A stretch of 64,000 nt of DNA. Origin: Lepisosteus oculatus (taxonomy: Eukaryota > Chordata > Actinopteri > Semionotiformes > Lepisosteidae). A model generated the notes under the pieces. The model made no database searches. It was given only the letters and a program-made list of their open reading frames with translations, and was not told the DNA's origin. Both the position numbers and the translations under genes were made by a program. This document shows, in pieces, positions 13,301-28,300 of the stretch; the first letter of the stretch is position 1, and each line of letters opens with the position of its first letter. The DNA lies in NCBI RefSeq assembly GCF_040954835.1, contig NC_090696.1, positions 73,717,722 through 73,781,721 on the forward strand. Reading direction: 5' to 3'.

Positions 13301-16300
13301 TGGAATTGTTGGAAAAGGGTTCTAAAAGTAGCCATATTTGTGTGACATTACATGTGCTCTGGTTCCAACTTAATATAGATAGTAATTATTAATTATTGCT
13401 GGTATTTCCAAATCACATTATAATTTCTCACAATTTTAGCCTATCCTGGCTCCGTTGGAGTGTTAAAGACTCTTACTAAAACCATCTTCAAAGCAAGGCA
13501 TGCACTTAAGAATTTGAAAAAAATCAGGCTACTATTCTTGAAATTTCTGACTCGATTTAAATAGTTTATTAGGCACTGATGAATTTCCCCTCTAACACAG
13601 AACAATCTAATGACTTTTGTACTAACAGTATGAAAGACGAAGGAACTGGTGAAGTCAGACTAGCTTTGCATGGACAGAGAGTACAATTTACTTCACTAGA
13701 AATCATATTTTGATCAGTTCAGTAGGAGCACGATGAAATGTTGTCAGCCAGTGGATTGTTCTGAAAGTGCCATAACACTTCATTCTTCGTTCTAGGTTTT
13801 TCCACAAATTCCCCAACAAAAAATCACCACACATCGTCTACGAGTGAGGCAGTGCCGCCACCGACCCTCTCCCAGAGCCAGGCCTTCTGTCTCCCCCCTG
13901 GCCACGCTGTCTGCTGCTTTATGGATGGAGGGGTTGGACTCTATGACATGGGAGCAAAGAAATGGGACTTTCTCAGGGACCTGGTAAGGAGAACAAACCG
14001 TCACATGATATCACAGCCATTATCTAAACATAATCAAAATATAGGTCTAGATTTAATTAAAAGTTTGACCTACTGTACATCCATTTTTAAAAATTAAAAA
14101 CCCAATACGCTTTTATTTGCTTCCCACCTTTAGACTGATGGTTCAATCCTGAGTGAAAGGTTGAACAGTCAGATTAAAGAAGTACTTTATAAAGTCACTG
14201 AATTTGTTCCTTTTTGTCATGTTTGCGTGACTTTGGGGCTAACTCTGTCACAGAGTGCTCTAGTGATTAATCTGACACACTGATTGGGCTTTAACCTACA
14301 GTAGCTTGCCATCTAGGAGTGACCCAAAGAGGAAGTGATGTGACGCATGGGGAGAGATGCCAAGTGTTGAATGCCCAGAACGGAAATCTTGCATGGCAGA
14401 AGGCTAGCCCTTCAGCGTCAAGCTTGAGCCATAATCTCCACCAGGATTCACAGAAATAAATGCAGGAACTGGACACTCCATCAGTTTCCTTAGATTGAAG
14501 TCCATATTCATCCTCGGGATTTTATTGGTAGATTGAAGGAATGCACAGTTGTTGGTGCATTGTGTGGATTCATTTACGTTTTTTTTTTCCACTTAGGGAC
14601 ATGTTGAGACAATATTTGACTGCAAATTCAAACCAGATGACCCGAATTTACTGGCAACAGCATCGTTTGATGGCACAATTAAAGTGTGGGACATCAACAC
14701 CCTTACAGCCGTGTATACTTCTCCGGGAAATGAAGGAGTTATCTATTCGCTGTCTTGGGCCCCAGGTAAAAGCTGTCTATTTTCGGTAGCTGGCCTAGTA
14801 ATTGGCAAAGATATTTTGGCAAAAATGTCTTGTTTATTTAATAACTGGGATTTTATTTTATAAAAGGAGACTTGAACTGCATAGCTGGTGCCACATCTCG
14901 AAATGGTGGTTTTATATGGGATGTGAAAAAAGCCAAAATGATCACAAGATTTAATGAGGTATGTTTTTTTATGATATTGAAAATAATATCAACCCTCATC
15001 CTCGCAAGAACCCACAAACAATACTACCAGCGATTAATTTGATTATTGTTTTTTTTATATATACGCTGCATGGTTTTGGAGGAAATGAAAAAGTATTGCT
15101 TAACACAGATCGTAAAGATCAGTTTGATGGGTTACATTGCAAATAATTACAGTATGTAAGTGCTAGAAATCTATGGAAACTTTAAAGGAATGACATACAG
15201 TATATTAATACCATTGTCTTTTGCTCCATTTAGCCTCAAATCTTTATCTCTAAAATGTGTGTCACAGATAAAAAGGACAGACATTTTTTGGCCAAATTTC
15301 TGGGTAATCTTCCAAAATGAAATAGTTTAATCTGTTAAATTATGTATGTTTACAATATATACTTTATAAAGTGTGTAAGGGAGGTGTGGTAGCTCAGATG
15401 GCAAGGGTGTCTAGCTTCCTGACTGGAAGGGTAGGGGCAAATGATGTAGCTTGCTCTAATTCCTTCCAGATGGCTCCCAAGTCCACTCAGCCTGCTTTCC
15501 AAGTGAGTACCGGGGGTTAATCCTTCTGGGGGTAATAGGCTGGCCGGAGCGTGATGCTGACCACATCACCTCCACCTCCAGTGTCGGATGGTCAAGAACA
15601 ATGGTGGCCCTTGCCCCCCATTCCCCATGGGCCTTGATCGCCTGAAAAGGGGACCGACGTACTTACAGTGTGTAAAGTATGGTAATTTTTGCCTTTATTC
15701 ATTTTAAGCATGGAAAGAATGGCATTTTCTGCATTGCATGGAGCCATAAGGATTCTAAGAGGATTGCCACCTGCAGTGGCGATGGCTTTTGGTAAGTGCT
15801 ACTCAAAATTCACAGCCTTTTTTGCTGTAGATCATCAGCATAATAGAAGAAAGTAGTCAATTACTTTACAATATCTTTAACAATGCATTTTACAATTTGG
15901 AACGTTAAGGGCTTGAAATCAAGGCATAATAAGAAGTATTCAATGAAATAAATATTAACCCAGGAAATCTTCCCAATGTTTGACATGTTCTTGTTTTGGC
16001 ACCTGTTTCTTCCTTTATTTATTATTGTTACATTATGATTTTAGCATAATCCGAACAATTGATGGAAAAGTGTTGCATAGATATAAGCACCCAGCTGCAG
16101 TGTTTGGTTGTGATTGGAGCCAGAACAACAAGTAAGTATGAATGCTAATACTGTACTGTATATGTTACTGAACATGTCCTAGCCAGTCCAATGTATTGCG
16201 TATAACCTAATATGTAGTAGACCAGTTTGAGTCTGATTATGTAACACAGAATCTGCTTTCAGTACATCCCCTGAGTGGAAGATTTATCCATCTAGAATTT

Positions 16301-19300
16301 CTTCTTTAAACAACGCCATTACAATATTATATAGTGTAGTATTATACAGTAATTACAAATCTAAAGTCATATGGAGTCTTTCTTGTAGTAATTAACATGA
16401 AGAAATATATTGAACACATTATAATAAAATAATCTATTTTTTAAATGAGAAAGAAATGCTGTAACCGGTACTCTTGTCCTTAGTACTGGGATACTGAGTA
16501 TTGCAAGTGATACTGAGAGGCAATGAGAACACCATTCCATGAGTAAAATAATGTTATGAAATTAAGCTTTGTTTGACAATGGTTATGATGTGATAGATGT
16601 CATGGAGAAATGCAGGATTGGCTGCCTTCTACTCTGAGTTATTCTGTTTTTCGAAGAGGCATTGACCAGCGTATACAATACATCTCAAAAGTAATTGTGG
16701 GAAAGCTGTCTGATGGCTGCAAAGTGTAAAACAACTCTGCAACGGTATCGTATATTTTTGCACTGTATGTAGCATGACTGTAGAGAGGAGAGCATTGTTG
16801 TGCTGAAAAATGAGTTGTTTGTGTCTGCCAGACTACAATAACAGAGGGAAGAGAACTGAAAAACAAAGCAGTGGGCAGTGAAGCTACTGTAAAATCCTGG
16901 CTTCGGTATACAGTAGGGTTTTAGGCATTCATGTGAAGGAAAACAGAGCTTTCACTGGCCGATTATCAAACTTTATTGATAAAAACAAAAACAAACCAGC
17001 CGACCAAGCAAGAAGAAGAAAAAGACTTACGGACACAGCGCGAGCCTGCATTCTCTCCTCAACCGCCCAGACCACACTTTTCCCTGGGTCAGAGAGTAAA
17101 TACAACTTCACTCGCTACAAACAAATTACCACACACTGAACACTGAACATGTTAACCCAAATATGTCTCACACTACCTTGCTTGGCAAGTTCTGAACAAA
17201 ACTGAGAGTTAATTGCACTCCACAATCTCCTTTCTCCTTCACCAAACTGATCTTGTTCAATTGCACAGTCTTTGCAAATTGGGTTACCAGGCATTGGTAA
17301 GCACAGAGCTGACAGTCAGCAGCTCCCATTAAAACATTAAAACGTTTTTCAGAGGAAATGACAGCATCCCTTGACCAAGGTTATTTCCATTTTTCTGCCC
17401 AGCATTGCCATGCAAGTTGGTGTTAATGAGTATGGGCTGGCCTTAATACAGCCTTCAGTGCTGTAGATCACAGCCTGCCAGACTGATAGTGTTCTATCAC
17501 TAATTGGCCTGTTTAAAATCAGTGGCAAAATGTGAAGCAAATGTTCCAGTCTTGCTGTGGTGACACTTGGGGTATGAGGGCAAGAATGATCATTAATGGT
17601 CTACTAGTTATCCTAACTACAGTAGTTTCAACAGGCAAATATCGTAGACAAAGTGCTGTCAATTGCTGCAGCATTTCAGCACTCACAATTCAAAGTGCCC
17701 AATTTTTCCCTGCAAATCATTGTTAACATCTTTTTAAAGTGAATGGCAGGATGTGTTAATGCATCGTTACTCTGGAGCTGGGATGTACACAGTGCAAATG
17801 CATCAGGGCTTTCCTTTCACCACGTGACATTAAACGAAATCTGTGCATCATTGCTTTTGTGGAACATTCATCGCCAATTCAGAAACAGCCCTGACAAGCA
17901 ATCTTTTCCCACTCTTGAAGAGATTCCTTCCATTTAAAAAAAAAATCCAGATTGGTCTCAGAAATTACCAGATGATTCATTGCATTACTTTCCATTAGAG
18001 GATATCTTTGCATTTTTATTCCCTCTCACCATATTATGTTATGTTAGCAGGAAAGCGAAAGAACGTTACAGTCAACTGATAGAAATTCTTGTGTTTTCTG
18101 TTCTTGATTTAAAGAGACATGATTGCCACTGGCTGCGAGGACAAAAACGTTCGGGTGTATTATTTAGCCACCAGCTCTGACCAGCCGCTGAAGGTGTTCA
18201 CTGGACACACTGCTAAAGTGTTCCACGTTCGGTGGTCTCCACTGAGGGAAGGGATTCTTTGCAGTGGCTCTGATGATGGGTAAATTTCTTCTGTAGCAAT
18301 AGCCTTCCTGTGATTAATGTAAAATTTGCAAACATGAGTAATTCTTGCATAGTGATGATTCTTACAATGATTTGTTGTAATTTAAACTCAGAAGTTCAGT
18401 TTGTATCGGATCCACTAATAACCGATGGGCTCACCAAGGCGAAACACCATGCAATTACATTGCTTATACCACCTGAGAGTTCAACCACGATCCAGGGAAA
18501 AGCCAACAGCAACTTTGAGCAGCACATTTGAAAGTGAAAGCCTTGAATGTGTATGAACACATAATATCTAGAGGTTTTCAAAGAAGCACATGAAGCTCTT
18601 AATTAAGTATTTCAAATGTTTCAATTAATAATTAACACTTTCATAATTAGTGCAAACCTCCCTTAATGACCAAATCCATCCAAAATTAAATCATTACCAA
18701 AATGCAAGAAAATACTTTTTTATATGTCTGTGTAAGTCTCTTTAGAGGGTGTTGCTCATCCTGTATGTTTTTTTACACATACCAAAGGAAAAGACGTATC
18801 TGAGGAAATTACATATGAGTGAGCTATTCATCATGCAGAAATCACAAAATGCATTGTGGATCTCTAATTAAAATACTAAGGGGATTTTTTTAAATAAAAA
18901 ATTAATGGCATGTCTGATACAAATAGGATTTTCAATCCTTTAAATGTGCTAAGGACAGAACCAGTCTCAGGTCATTAGAAAGAATTATGTGCATTTTTTA
19001 AAAATGCTAGTGCAGATTTAGTCAGTGTTCATTATAAGTCTTAAAGTCTTGATTATAGTCTCATAGGAATATGACACATTATTACTAACATCTCGGTTTC
19101 CTGTTTATTCACATCTCCAATTTTCATTTTTGTGTATAGAAGCTAAATTTGAAATAATTCATAGCTACAGTATATGAATGTGGCTGTCTCATCAGGTGCA
19201 TTGTTAATATGCTCCTTTAACATCTGATTGGCTGTGTTAGCAAGTTAGCAAGCCTAGAATGTATTAATGTACATCATTTTATTTTGTTTACTTAATCTTA

Positions 19301-22300
19301 TAAAAACAATACAGATAACAATCAGAAAATGTACAGTTTAATGCTAGATTTCAAAATCAGAAAGATCATTGCAGCCTTTTGAGATTAACCCAGCTGACAT
19401 AGGGGATATTGATCGAATTGAACATTTTTAATATGATATTATGCAATATAACACTCAGGTTGCAGGTATTTCACTTTTTTGTGGGTGGGTCTGTGTACAG
19501 TTATCTGTCTGCATGTGTTGCTTTGGAAAAACATTTTTTTTTGCGGTTCAATTAAATTAAATTTTCATACGTTGACTTTTTTTCATAGCACTGTGCGGAT
19601 ATGGGATTACACACAGGATGCCTGTATTAATGTTTTAAGCGGACATACTGCACCAGTGAGGGGGCTCATGTGGAACACTGAAGTTCCTTATCTTCTGATT
19701 TCTGGAAGCTGGGATTACACCATCCGTGTATGGGATACAAGAGATGGAACCTGCCTGGACACTGTGTATGATCATGGTGCAGATGTGTATGGTAATATAG
19801 AAAAATTTATCATTAAAGATTAAAATACAAGAACTGTTTCAAAATGATCAGTGCATGCAGCATGAATTTTGAGAATGGAGTATAGAAGCAAGTGTACTGT
19901 TTTTATCTTGATTTAACTAATTCGTACTTACACATGGTGTTCACATGGTACATGAACAGGTATGATATCAGAAATTGATATTAGGAAGAGATTTATATTC
20001 ATGGTTGTACTTCAGATATTACAATACACAGTGCTTGAAATATATACCTGGTATACTGTCACTTTTAAGAACATTTCATCTGAAAGCACCACTAGTATGT
20101 TAAAAAAATCGTACTGATAATAAAAGCAACCTTATTATTACTTGCAAAGCAGAACAAACATGTTCCGCTTTCAATAGTTATGATTCTAAACTTTTCTAAT
20201 ACACTCCGGCCCATAACCGGCAACTGCCTGCACTTTCTGTACACAGTGCTCTTTACTGTATGTGACTGCTCATTAATCCAGAGTGACACTGTACTTACTT
20301 TTCTGCTCTGTTATTTCTCACGCATCTCACCACTTTTTGTGGTTTCATGCCTGTCCCTCTGAATTTCCATTTTGACCATTACCCATATCTAAATGCTGGG
20401 TGTTTTTCTATTGGAAGGGAATATAATTTATTTTTATTTCTCTCCTGCTGACCGTAGGTCTAACCTGCCACTCAAGTCGTCCGTTTACAATGGCATCGTG
20501 CTCTCGGGATTCCACTGTGAGACTCTGGTCACTAACTCCTCTTATTGCTCCTCTTCTGGTCAACATTTTAGCTGACCACAACTGGGACGAGATAATTGGT
20601 AATACTGGTGAGTTTCAACATTCATTTTTGCTCACGACTTTCTGGAACTGGATCCCTTATGTTATCGCCCTAACTTCATAGGTACATAAGAACAGATACA
20701 AACAATACGAGGAGAGCTGTCACGTCTAGCCAGTTTGGTAGCTAGTAGTTAACTGATCCAAAGATCTCCATCCACTCATTTCTTGAAGGAAGCCAGTGTA
20801 GCACTATCAGGTACATGGCTAGGTCACATCTTCCACTGACACAGAACCCTTTGCGGAAAAAAGCAACTCTGTTCCTCAGTTTTGAATGCACTTCCACATG
20901 CTGTACAGTACATTAGTTTCAGCTTGTATCCTCTGGTCCATGATTCACTGTTGAAAGTGAAGAAGTCAGCTGGCCTGACTTTATCAATGCCTTTGTGGAT
21001 TCTGAACGTGTATCAGATCCCCATTTAGTCTTCTGTGTTCAAGAAGGGTTCAAGAATGAAAAGACATTCCCTTAAGCAACTTCTATCTAGCTTTTTAAAC
21101 AACTATACAAGTTCTATGCAGCTCAAGTATACTATTTATTTTTTCCATACAGATCGGGCAATGGTACCTGGTGCACAACCACTTCTCTGTGGCAAAGTTT
21201 CTAGAGATATCAAACAAGAGTTGGATAAACTCACAAGCAACAGTCGGGTAAAGAAACTGAGATGGTTTTCTGAATGTTTTTCTGTAAGTATTTTGTTAAT
21301 TAACAGGTTTATTTGACACTTCTCCGATAACTCTGCATGCCAATAAATGTTAAGATTTTCTTTTGTTATGGTAAAAGCAATGCAAAACGTATGAGAGCTA
21401 TTGCCACATACAGTACAGTCGAGGAGGAGAAAACACAAATATGTTCTTACTTTTGCTGTAGATACTGTACAGTACATACCAGATAAACTGCCCATTTCTG
21501 CAAAATCCTTGAAAATACCGTATCAAATTTTCATTATCCTTCAGATCAAGAACAAGCAAAAGTAAATAGTTTGGCATACTAAAACTTTGGCATGAATTAA
21601 TTTAGAATTGACCTAGTCTTTAATCACAGATTAAAAACCCTGATGGCTGATGGCAAATTTAATTGACAGAAGATGATCCTTGGAGACAGTGGTGTCCTGG
21701 AAGGTTATTCCAGCACATTTTCATCCCAGCTCAGCTCTTTTCTACTCACCCACTAATTTGGGCCTTAGTAACTTTCCTAGTTCTCATGATGTTAGTAATT
21801 TATGAGTTCATGAATCCAAGTGGATGGCTCTAGTACTAGTACTTTATGTACTTTATGATTACCCACTTTATGATTATATGTGTCAACTGTGTTTATTGTG
21901 ACAGGCATTTTCCTAAACCAGGTTGTATGAGTGCTTATACTGTACATCACAATAACAGATTGTGAAAGAGAACGTTTAAGGAGCCTGAGCCCATATGAAT
22001 TTCTATCACTGTGGCAGATATGGCTTTGTGAAGAAAAACATAACTTTGAGAACTAACCTCCAATAGCTTGAGTTCTTGAAAGCCTGTCTGAAAAAATAAT
22101 TCAGTCTTTTACTGTAGTTCTGTAATTCTAGGTTAGTCATTTTCATTTTTGTTTTTGCCTTTTTAATTGAATAGCCACCAGGTGGAAGTAAAAACCTCTG
22201 GGACCTCGTTGCTGTGATCAAAGGCCAGGATGACAGTCTGCTTCCTCAGAACTACTGCAAAGGCATCATGCACATGAAGCATTTGGTTAGATTTAAAACT

Positions 22301-25300
22301 GTGAGTAAAAACACACAGAGAAGCATTCTTGGGAATGAATAAAATCTTGGCTGACTGTACGGTATTGACCCCTGACTTCAACTGGCATCAGAAGATTTGG
22401 ACAGGATCAGAGCGATTCATTTACTTTTGTTCCTAATGGAGTCACATCAACTTTGCCTGCTGCCTTTTTCCTTTGTTTTTGTTTGTAATGAACAGTTTCG
22501 TATGATGTGAAACTCCAGTTGTGTAGCTGCATGTAGCTCAGGAGAATAATTTGTTGTACCTGCGGATCATATGAACTAAATAGTTTATCAAGACAATTTA
22601 TAAAGTATACAGTATTATGTAATTTGACTCAAACACTTTGTGTTTTATTAAGACTAATGGCTCTGTAAAGACTAGGTCTAGTGATCGCATACACCATTTC
22701 TATGTGTTTGATTCTGTAATGTATATTAGTGGTTAGCTTGAGGAAAATGGGACAGGTCAGCATCATCTCTCTTAGCGAGAACAATCCCAGTTTATTTCAA
22801 TTGAAACTCTGTTCAATCCCATCCTATGCACTGTCAACGTTATCAAAATCCACCTGCCAGAAGAATCATAAAAATAGGGTGAGACTCTAGCTGTTCCTGC
22901 TTCTCAAAGAAACCTTATTAGGCGGGGGATTGTGATATTTTGGCACTAACCATAAACATGAACACGTGATACCAGTGATGGGCAATATGAATGTTCTGTG
23001 TAAGAACGGTGTATGTACTGTAGGTGGTACTGTATAACTTTTTGTTTATATTTCTCTCCAGTCAGAAGCCCAGGAGCTAACCATAGTAAAAATGTCCAAA
23101 TTTGGAGGTGGTATTGGAGCACCTAGCAAAGAAGAGAGGCTTAAGGAGGCAGCTGAAATTCACCTGAGATTAGGCCAGATTCAGCGATACTGTGAACTCA
23201 TGGTGGAGCTCGGAGAGGTACAGTACTGTAAACGTGCTGAACACGATGACTGAATTCTGAGGGCAAAATTCAATGTGCTCTTTTCCCTTTATGACAGTAT
23301 AACCATTATGTATGACTCTTACTTAGTCTTACAAATATTTAGCTATAGTTTCAGTGATACAAGACTTTAGTATGGGAATATACATACTGTATAAGATGCA
23401 GTATTTTCTTTCTGGGGTATTATTTCTTCTTTATTACAGTAGTTGTTAGATAGTTGTTCTGCCTAATTTCAAATTTAAAAAAAAGAAAAAAAGAGTTTAC
23501 AGAAGGACTGTGGTTATGAGTCCCAATACTTAGACACATGAGAAATGAAATGTGTGAATATGTGTGTTCTTTTACTACATATTCACTGTAGTAAAGAGCA
23601 GTAAAGGCTGTAAATCTGTAAAACTACAAATAAGCAACAAAAAACAAAAAGTAAAAACAAACGTAGCAACACATAAAGCCAATATTTTTCTGTTTGTTTC
23701 ATATGAAAAAACTGTTCTTGAAAATATATTAATATTTTATTGTGAAATATTTTGTTGTAGTGGGACAAAGCTCTGTCTGTGGCTCCTGGTGTGTCTATGA
23801 AATACTGGAAAAAACTTATGCAAAGGTATTTTTAATATATTAAAACATATGAATCTACTGTATGTGCATATGTATTACACACTTTAACATGCTTGTTGTT
23901 TACATAGGAGAGCTGACCAGTTAATACAGGAGGAAAATGATGATGTTATACCATACTGCATTGCCACAGGTGATGTGAAGAAACTGGTCAATTTTTTTAC
24001 TTCAAGAGGACAACTTCAGGAAGCATTGCTTGTTGCTCAGGTAGAATTGATATACTGTAGTTATGAGCACGATCATACCAAACACCAACTTCAGTGACAA
24101 AAAAAATCCTAAAATAGTATAAAATGCGTTCTTTTGCTTTTGGAGTTTCAGCAAAAGTTTACATTTCATAAACCCATTTTCATCTTCTGTACTACTGATT
24201 TAGTGTGTTGAACTCACAGCTTTTGCTCTATTTCGCCATTTTCAAATTGGTGACCTATGGATAGTTTTCAGTAATCTAACTATAAAATATCAGTTTGCTG
24301 TTATGGTTTATTAATATTTGATTTTTTTTAACAAATAGGCAGCCTGCGAAGGAAACATTCATGTACCACAAATCTCTTCTGTAAATCACTCTCCCAACAC
24401 AGATGATAGCAACATGGAAACATACAATGGGTACGTTTCGTGTTTTTTATAGCTAAACGTTTTATACTGTACAGTACATGCAATATACTGTATAAGATGT
24501 AATACAAAATAGCAAATTTGAGTATATGAAGAGGATTTATTTCAAATTATGAAGGATAAAACAAATGTATTGGAAACAGAATTTTTTCATGTGACTGCCC
24601 TTATACTGTCTGTGTATAAAATATGAGATGCTGGTTCTGAAGGAGCCCTCATGTGTTTCAGATTGTTACATCGAGTTAGCAAAGAGCTTGCAGAATGGTA
24701 TTTCCAAGACGGGCGAGCGGTCTTGGCTGCATGCTGTCACTTGGCAGTAGATAATACTGAGGTAAATTTATTTCATACTATACCTATCCTCTGAGTCCGC
24801 CAAATTGATATTGGATCACACAACATTTTAATTCACTAAAAGATGTACAGTAGCTAATGAACATTTTATGAATTCATTGTGTCAGTGATTGAAGTTGTAT
24901 GAAGACTGCCCATCCAGTTCATTCTAGTTATAGAAACTCTTTCATGAAAAAATGAGTCTGTGTATTTCACCTTAGACAGTTTTTAAAAATGTGTGAATTG
25001 GAAACAATGCTTTTAAGAAAAAACATATTCTCATAGACTGTGTCTGACATGACAGTTTTTTCAGGATGAGTTAAAGCAGCTCAATACTGCTGGTATTGTA
25101 ACAGACATCCAGACAAAGTTCAGTTCGGATATCCCTGATAGTGTTTTGAGGCTAAGATGGAGTGTATCACTTCCCATCAGTAATTAGGAAGCTTCCTTTT
25201 TTTTTTAATTGACATGGGTGCTTGGGAGAATTCAAAAGCAATGTCTAAAATAAACCAGTTATTGAATAAATATAAATTCACCAATCACTCAAGTGATTGG

Positions 25301-28300
25301 TGCATTTAGAGTCACTCACATGCATCTAACTAATCTGATATTTTTTAATTCATTTTCAGTATTTGTCCAACAATGTATCAAAAATATATAGTCCTTGCTT
25401 AGCAGGGTAATTGTACTGTATATTAGATCACCAAATTTCTGCCTTCTGTACTATCCTGTACAGTATATTAAAGTGAGCCTGCATAGTGAGACTACTATGT
25501 ATTCACCAGGACATTCTGAGACGATTTAACCTGTTGCCCTTTAGAACTGGGCATGTTGTAGAGTGTGCAAATGCAAGCAGGTCTTTCAAGAAAATCTCTC
25601 CTCTTTTGATAAAGTTGGCGATGGCCAGTCTGATCCGTGGCAACGAGCTGGAACTAGCTGTGTGTGTGGGAACTGTGCTTGGCGAAGATGCAGCACAGGC
25701 AACACATTATGTCCTGGAACTACTTGCAAGGAAGTACATGACAGCCATTACATGGTAAGAGCCTTGTGCTTTGTAGCAGCTTTGTTCATTCAATAAGAAG
25801 GGCACTGGTTGTTTCTAACCGCTTATCAGAAGGAAAAGCTTTTTATGACAACTTATTTTCCCCAAACAATGAACTGTACAATATACTGCAGATCATCATG
25901 TTAGTAAGATAAAAAAATAAATGTCATTTTGTTGGATTTTTATACAATTTTTTCTTTTAAAATGCTTTCATTGTCAGTCATACAGTATATTAGCAATGTA
26001 AAGTGGTTAAATGCTGAATCATATACTCAGTGCATAAAAGGGAAACGGTTTGTTTTAAAAAAACAATAAACAATTTTACGAATTCTCATAAAATAACTTT
26101 TACTCTTAAATAACAGGGTGTTTCCAGTGTGGATCATTCTTTGCTGTCACTTTCATAACTTTTTTTTTCACTTTTCATTGTGTTGAAAATACATTTTTGG
26201 TGTTCATTATGTTCATTTTCTTTTTAGCTTTCCATCTGTTGGAAACAGGTATTTTATTAATGCGTGCTGGAAAAGAATAGATGACTAATGCATGTGGTGT
26301 ATTTTTAATTGAGAAGTTCATGTTGTTGTCTGCATCTAACAAGAATGTAGTAATCCCATTCAAGCCATACCAGCCATTTATAACATCATACTGTTTCTAA
26401 CATTTAAAAATACTTATGCGGAATTTAATTTCGAGACTGTATTTTATTTTATATACATTTCAGGAATTAACATCTTAACAGGAGAGTTTTCAAAACAATT
26501 TGCTTGACTGCAACACTTGTTTCCAAATACATTCATTTATTTTCTCGTTCGCACAGGTCTTTGTTTTATAATTGTTAGATTTGAGTACTGAGTACAGTAT
26601 GAATTTAAAGTACCGTTGTGCTCCACATAAAATCCACAAGGGTTTCAGTCAGCTCTGCACTTACTGCACATTTGACACTTTAATCCTGTGCTGGGCAAGC
26701 TGCTGGGCAATCAGGACAACGAGAGAAGACAATGTTTTTTGTTTGTTGGATTTAGTACTGCATTAGTATACAGCTGCTCAGCTGTGTGATGATCATAGAG
26801 AAAGTATTGGTGCTAGTGCACAGCTCGTATGCTAAATTCACATGTAGATTGCAACTGACCCATCATGATTTAATCATCATCATTTAATGCCTTTATATAT
26901 AATAAATGAACATTTATTATAAAGCACTTTTTTAGAGCATGGTAAGGCAACCTCAAAGAACTTAACTGTACTGTACTGTACTGAAACTAACTTCATGACA
27001 TTTGCCTTTCTGTTCAGGGACTTAGCTGCCAGTTTACTACAAATGATTCCAGAAAATGAAATCTTATTAGTCAAGCTCTGTGCTTTCTACCCAGGAAGCT
27101 CTGCAGAAATTAATGATCTACATGAGAAAGTAAGTGATGTTAATTGTGTAGCTGTGAACCAAAAGTATTTGCTCAAACTTTGAAAAGCTCGGCCATGCAC
27201 AGTAAGTGGAAATGAATCAATTGGCCTAAATTAGGGCTTTGTCAAACACTGATGTTTCTGAATAGTTTTGAACTCTATTTTAATTCTTGTTTTTAACAGC
27301 CTTTGAGTTGGCCCAGAATCTAATGTTTACATGATACCTAACCCCAACCATACATCCAGCCCTAACCTTAGTGGCAAGCTTAACCCTGCTTATTTCATGA
27401 ATAAATGAGTGTTTTGTTCTTAAATTAGAAAAACTAAATTTGATGTGCAGTTCTTTTCTATGTCACATGTTCTGATGGATCAAATACTGTAGATCCACCT
27501 GTTAACACACAATTATCAATAACCTAAAAAGGAAGCAAAATACATATTGTACAGTAGGTATTGTTTGGTTTTAAATACTTTATCATTATTTTACCTGGGC
27601 TTAGGACATAGCTAGTGCTTATTACAAAAATGTAAAAAAAGAGGTTTTACATTATTTTTACCAATAACATTTTTTCACCTTTTAGTGTAATCTGCCAAGT
27701 TTAGAAGAAAGTGTGGAATTGGCAGAAACAGCATACAGTGATGGAGAAATCTTCCAGGCTGTCAAATACCATCTTCTGAGCCCACAGCCTGAAAAAGCCC
27801 TTCCAATTGGCATTCAGTTTGTTAAAGGTACTGTATGTACAGTATCTTTTTGAACATGTCTGAAAGAGGAATTATATAAGCGTGGCATAAATTCCAAACA
27901 TTTCTTTTAAGAATGAAGATTGTGTGCTAAGACATTTAATAGACTGCATGTGACAGGCACATTGTGATACATTGTAGGGGTCATTGTATTAGCCAGATGT
28001 ACATTTGCCAAGGAGTAACTTAAACTTCTTTTAAGTTACCTTCCTTGTTACATGTGTTTTCAAGCTATTTGTTTTTTCTGTTAACATGATTACTACAGTA
28101 TAATATTAACACTACTAATCCCAGTGTTAGTCATGGCTTGTATTATTTGTTCAAAATAACAGTCACAAGATGCTTGTGATGGTCAAATCCTTGTAAACAG
28201 GTTGTCCTTGAACATGCTTTTCTGTTTGTGAAACTGAAGATAAAAATGCATTTTTATGGGGACAGATACAAAATAGGTCTCCGTGCTCAGAGCAAGCTAC

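Noticed and set aside
18115..18117. Alternative acceptor two bases into WDR17 exon 12
   Set aside because: Using the second AG shifts the reading frame and loses the conserved DMIATGCED block.
25563..25796. 77-codon plus-strand open frame
   Set aside because: Overlaps WDR17 exon 22 in another frame; exon 22 has conserved protein and fitting splice sites.
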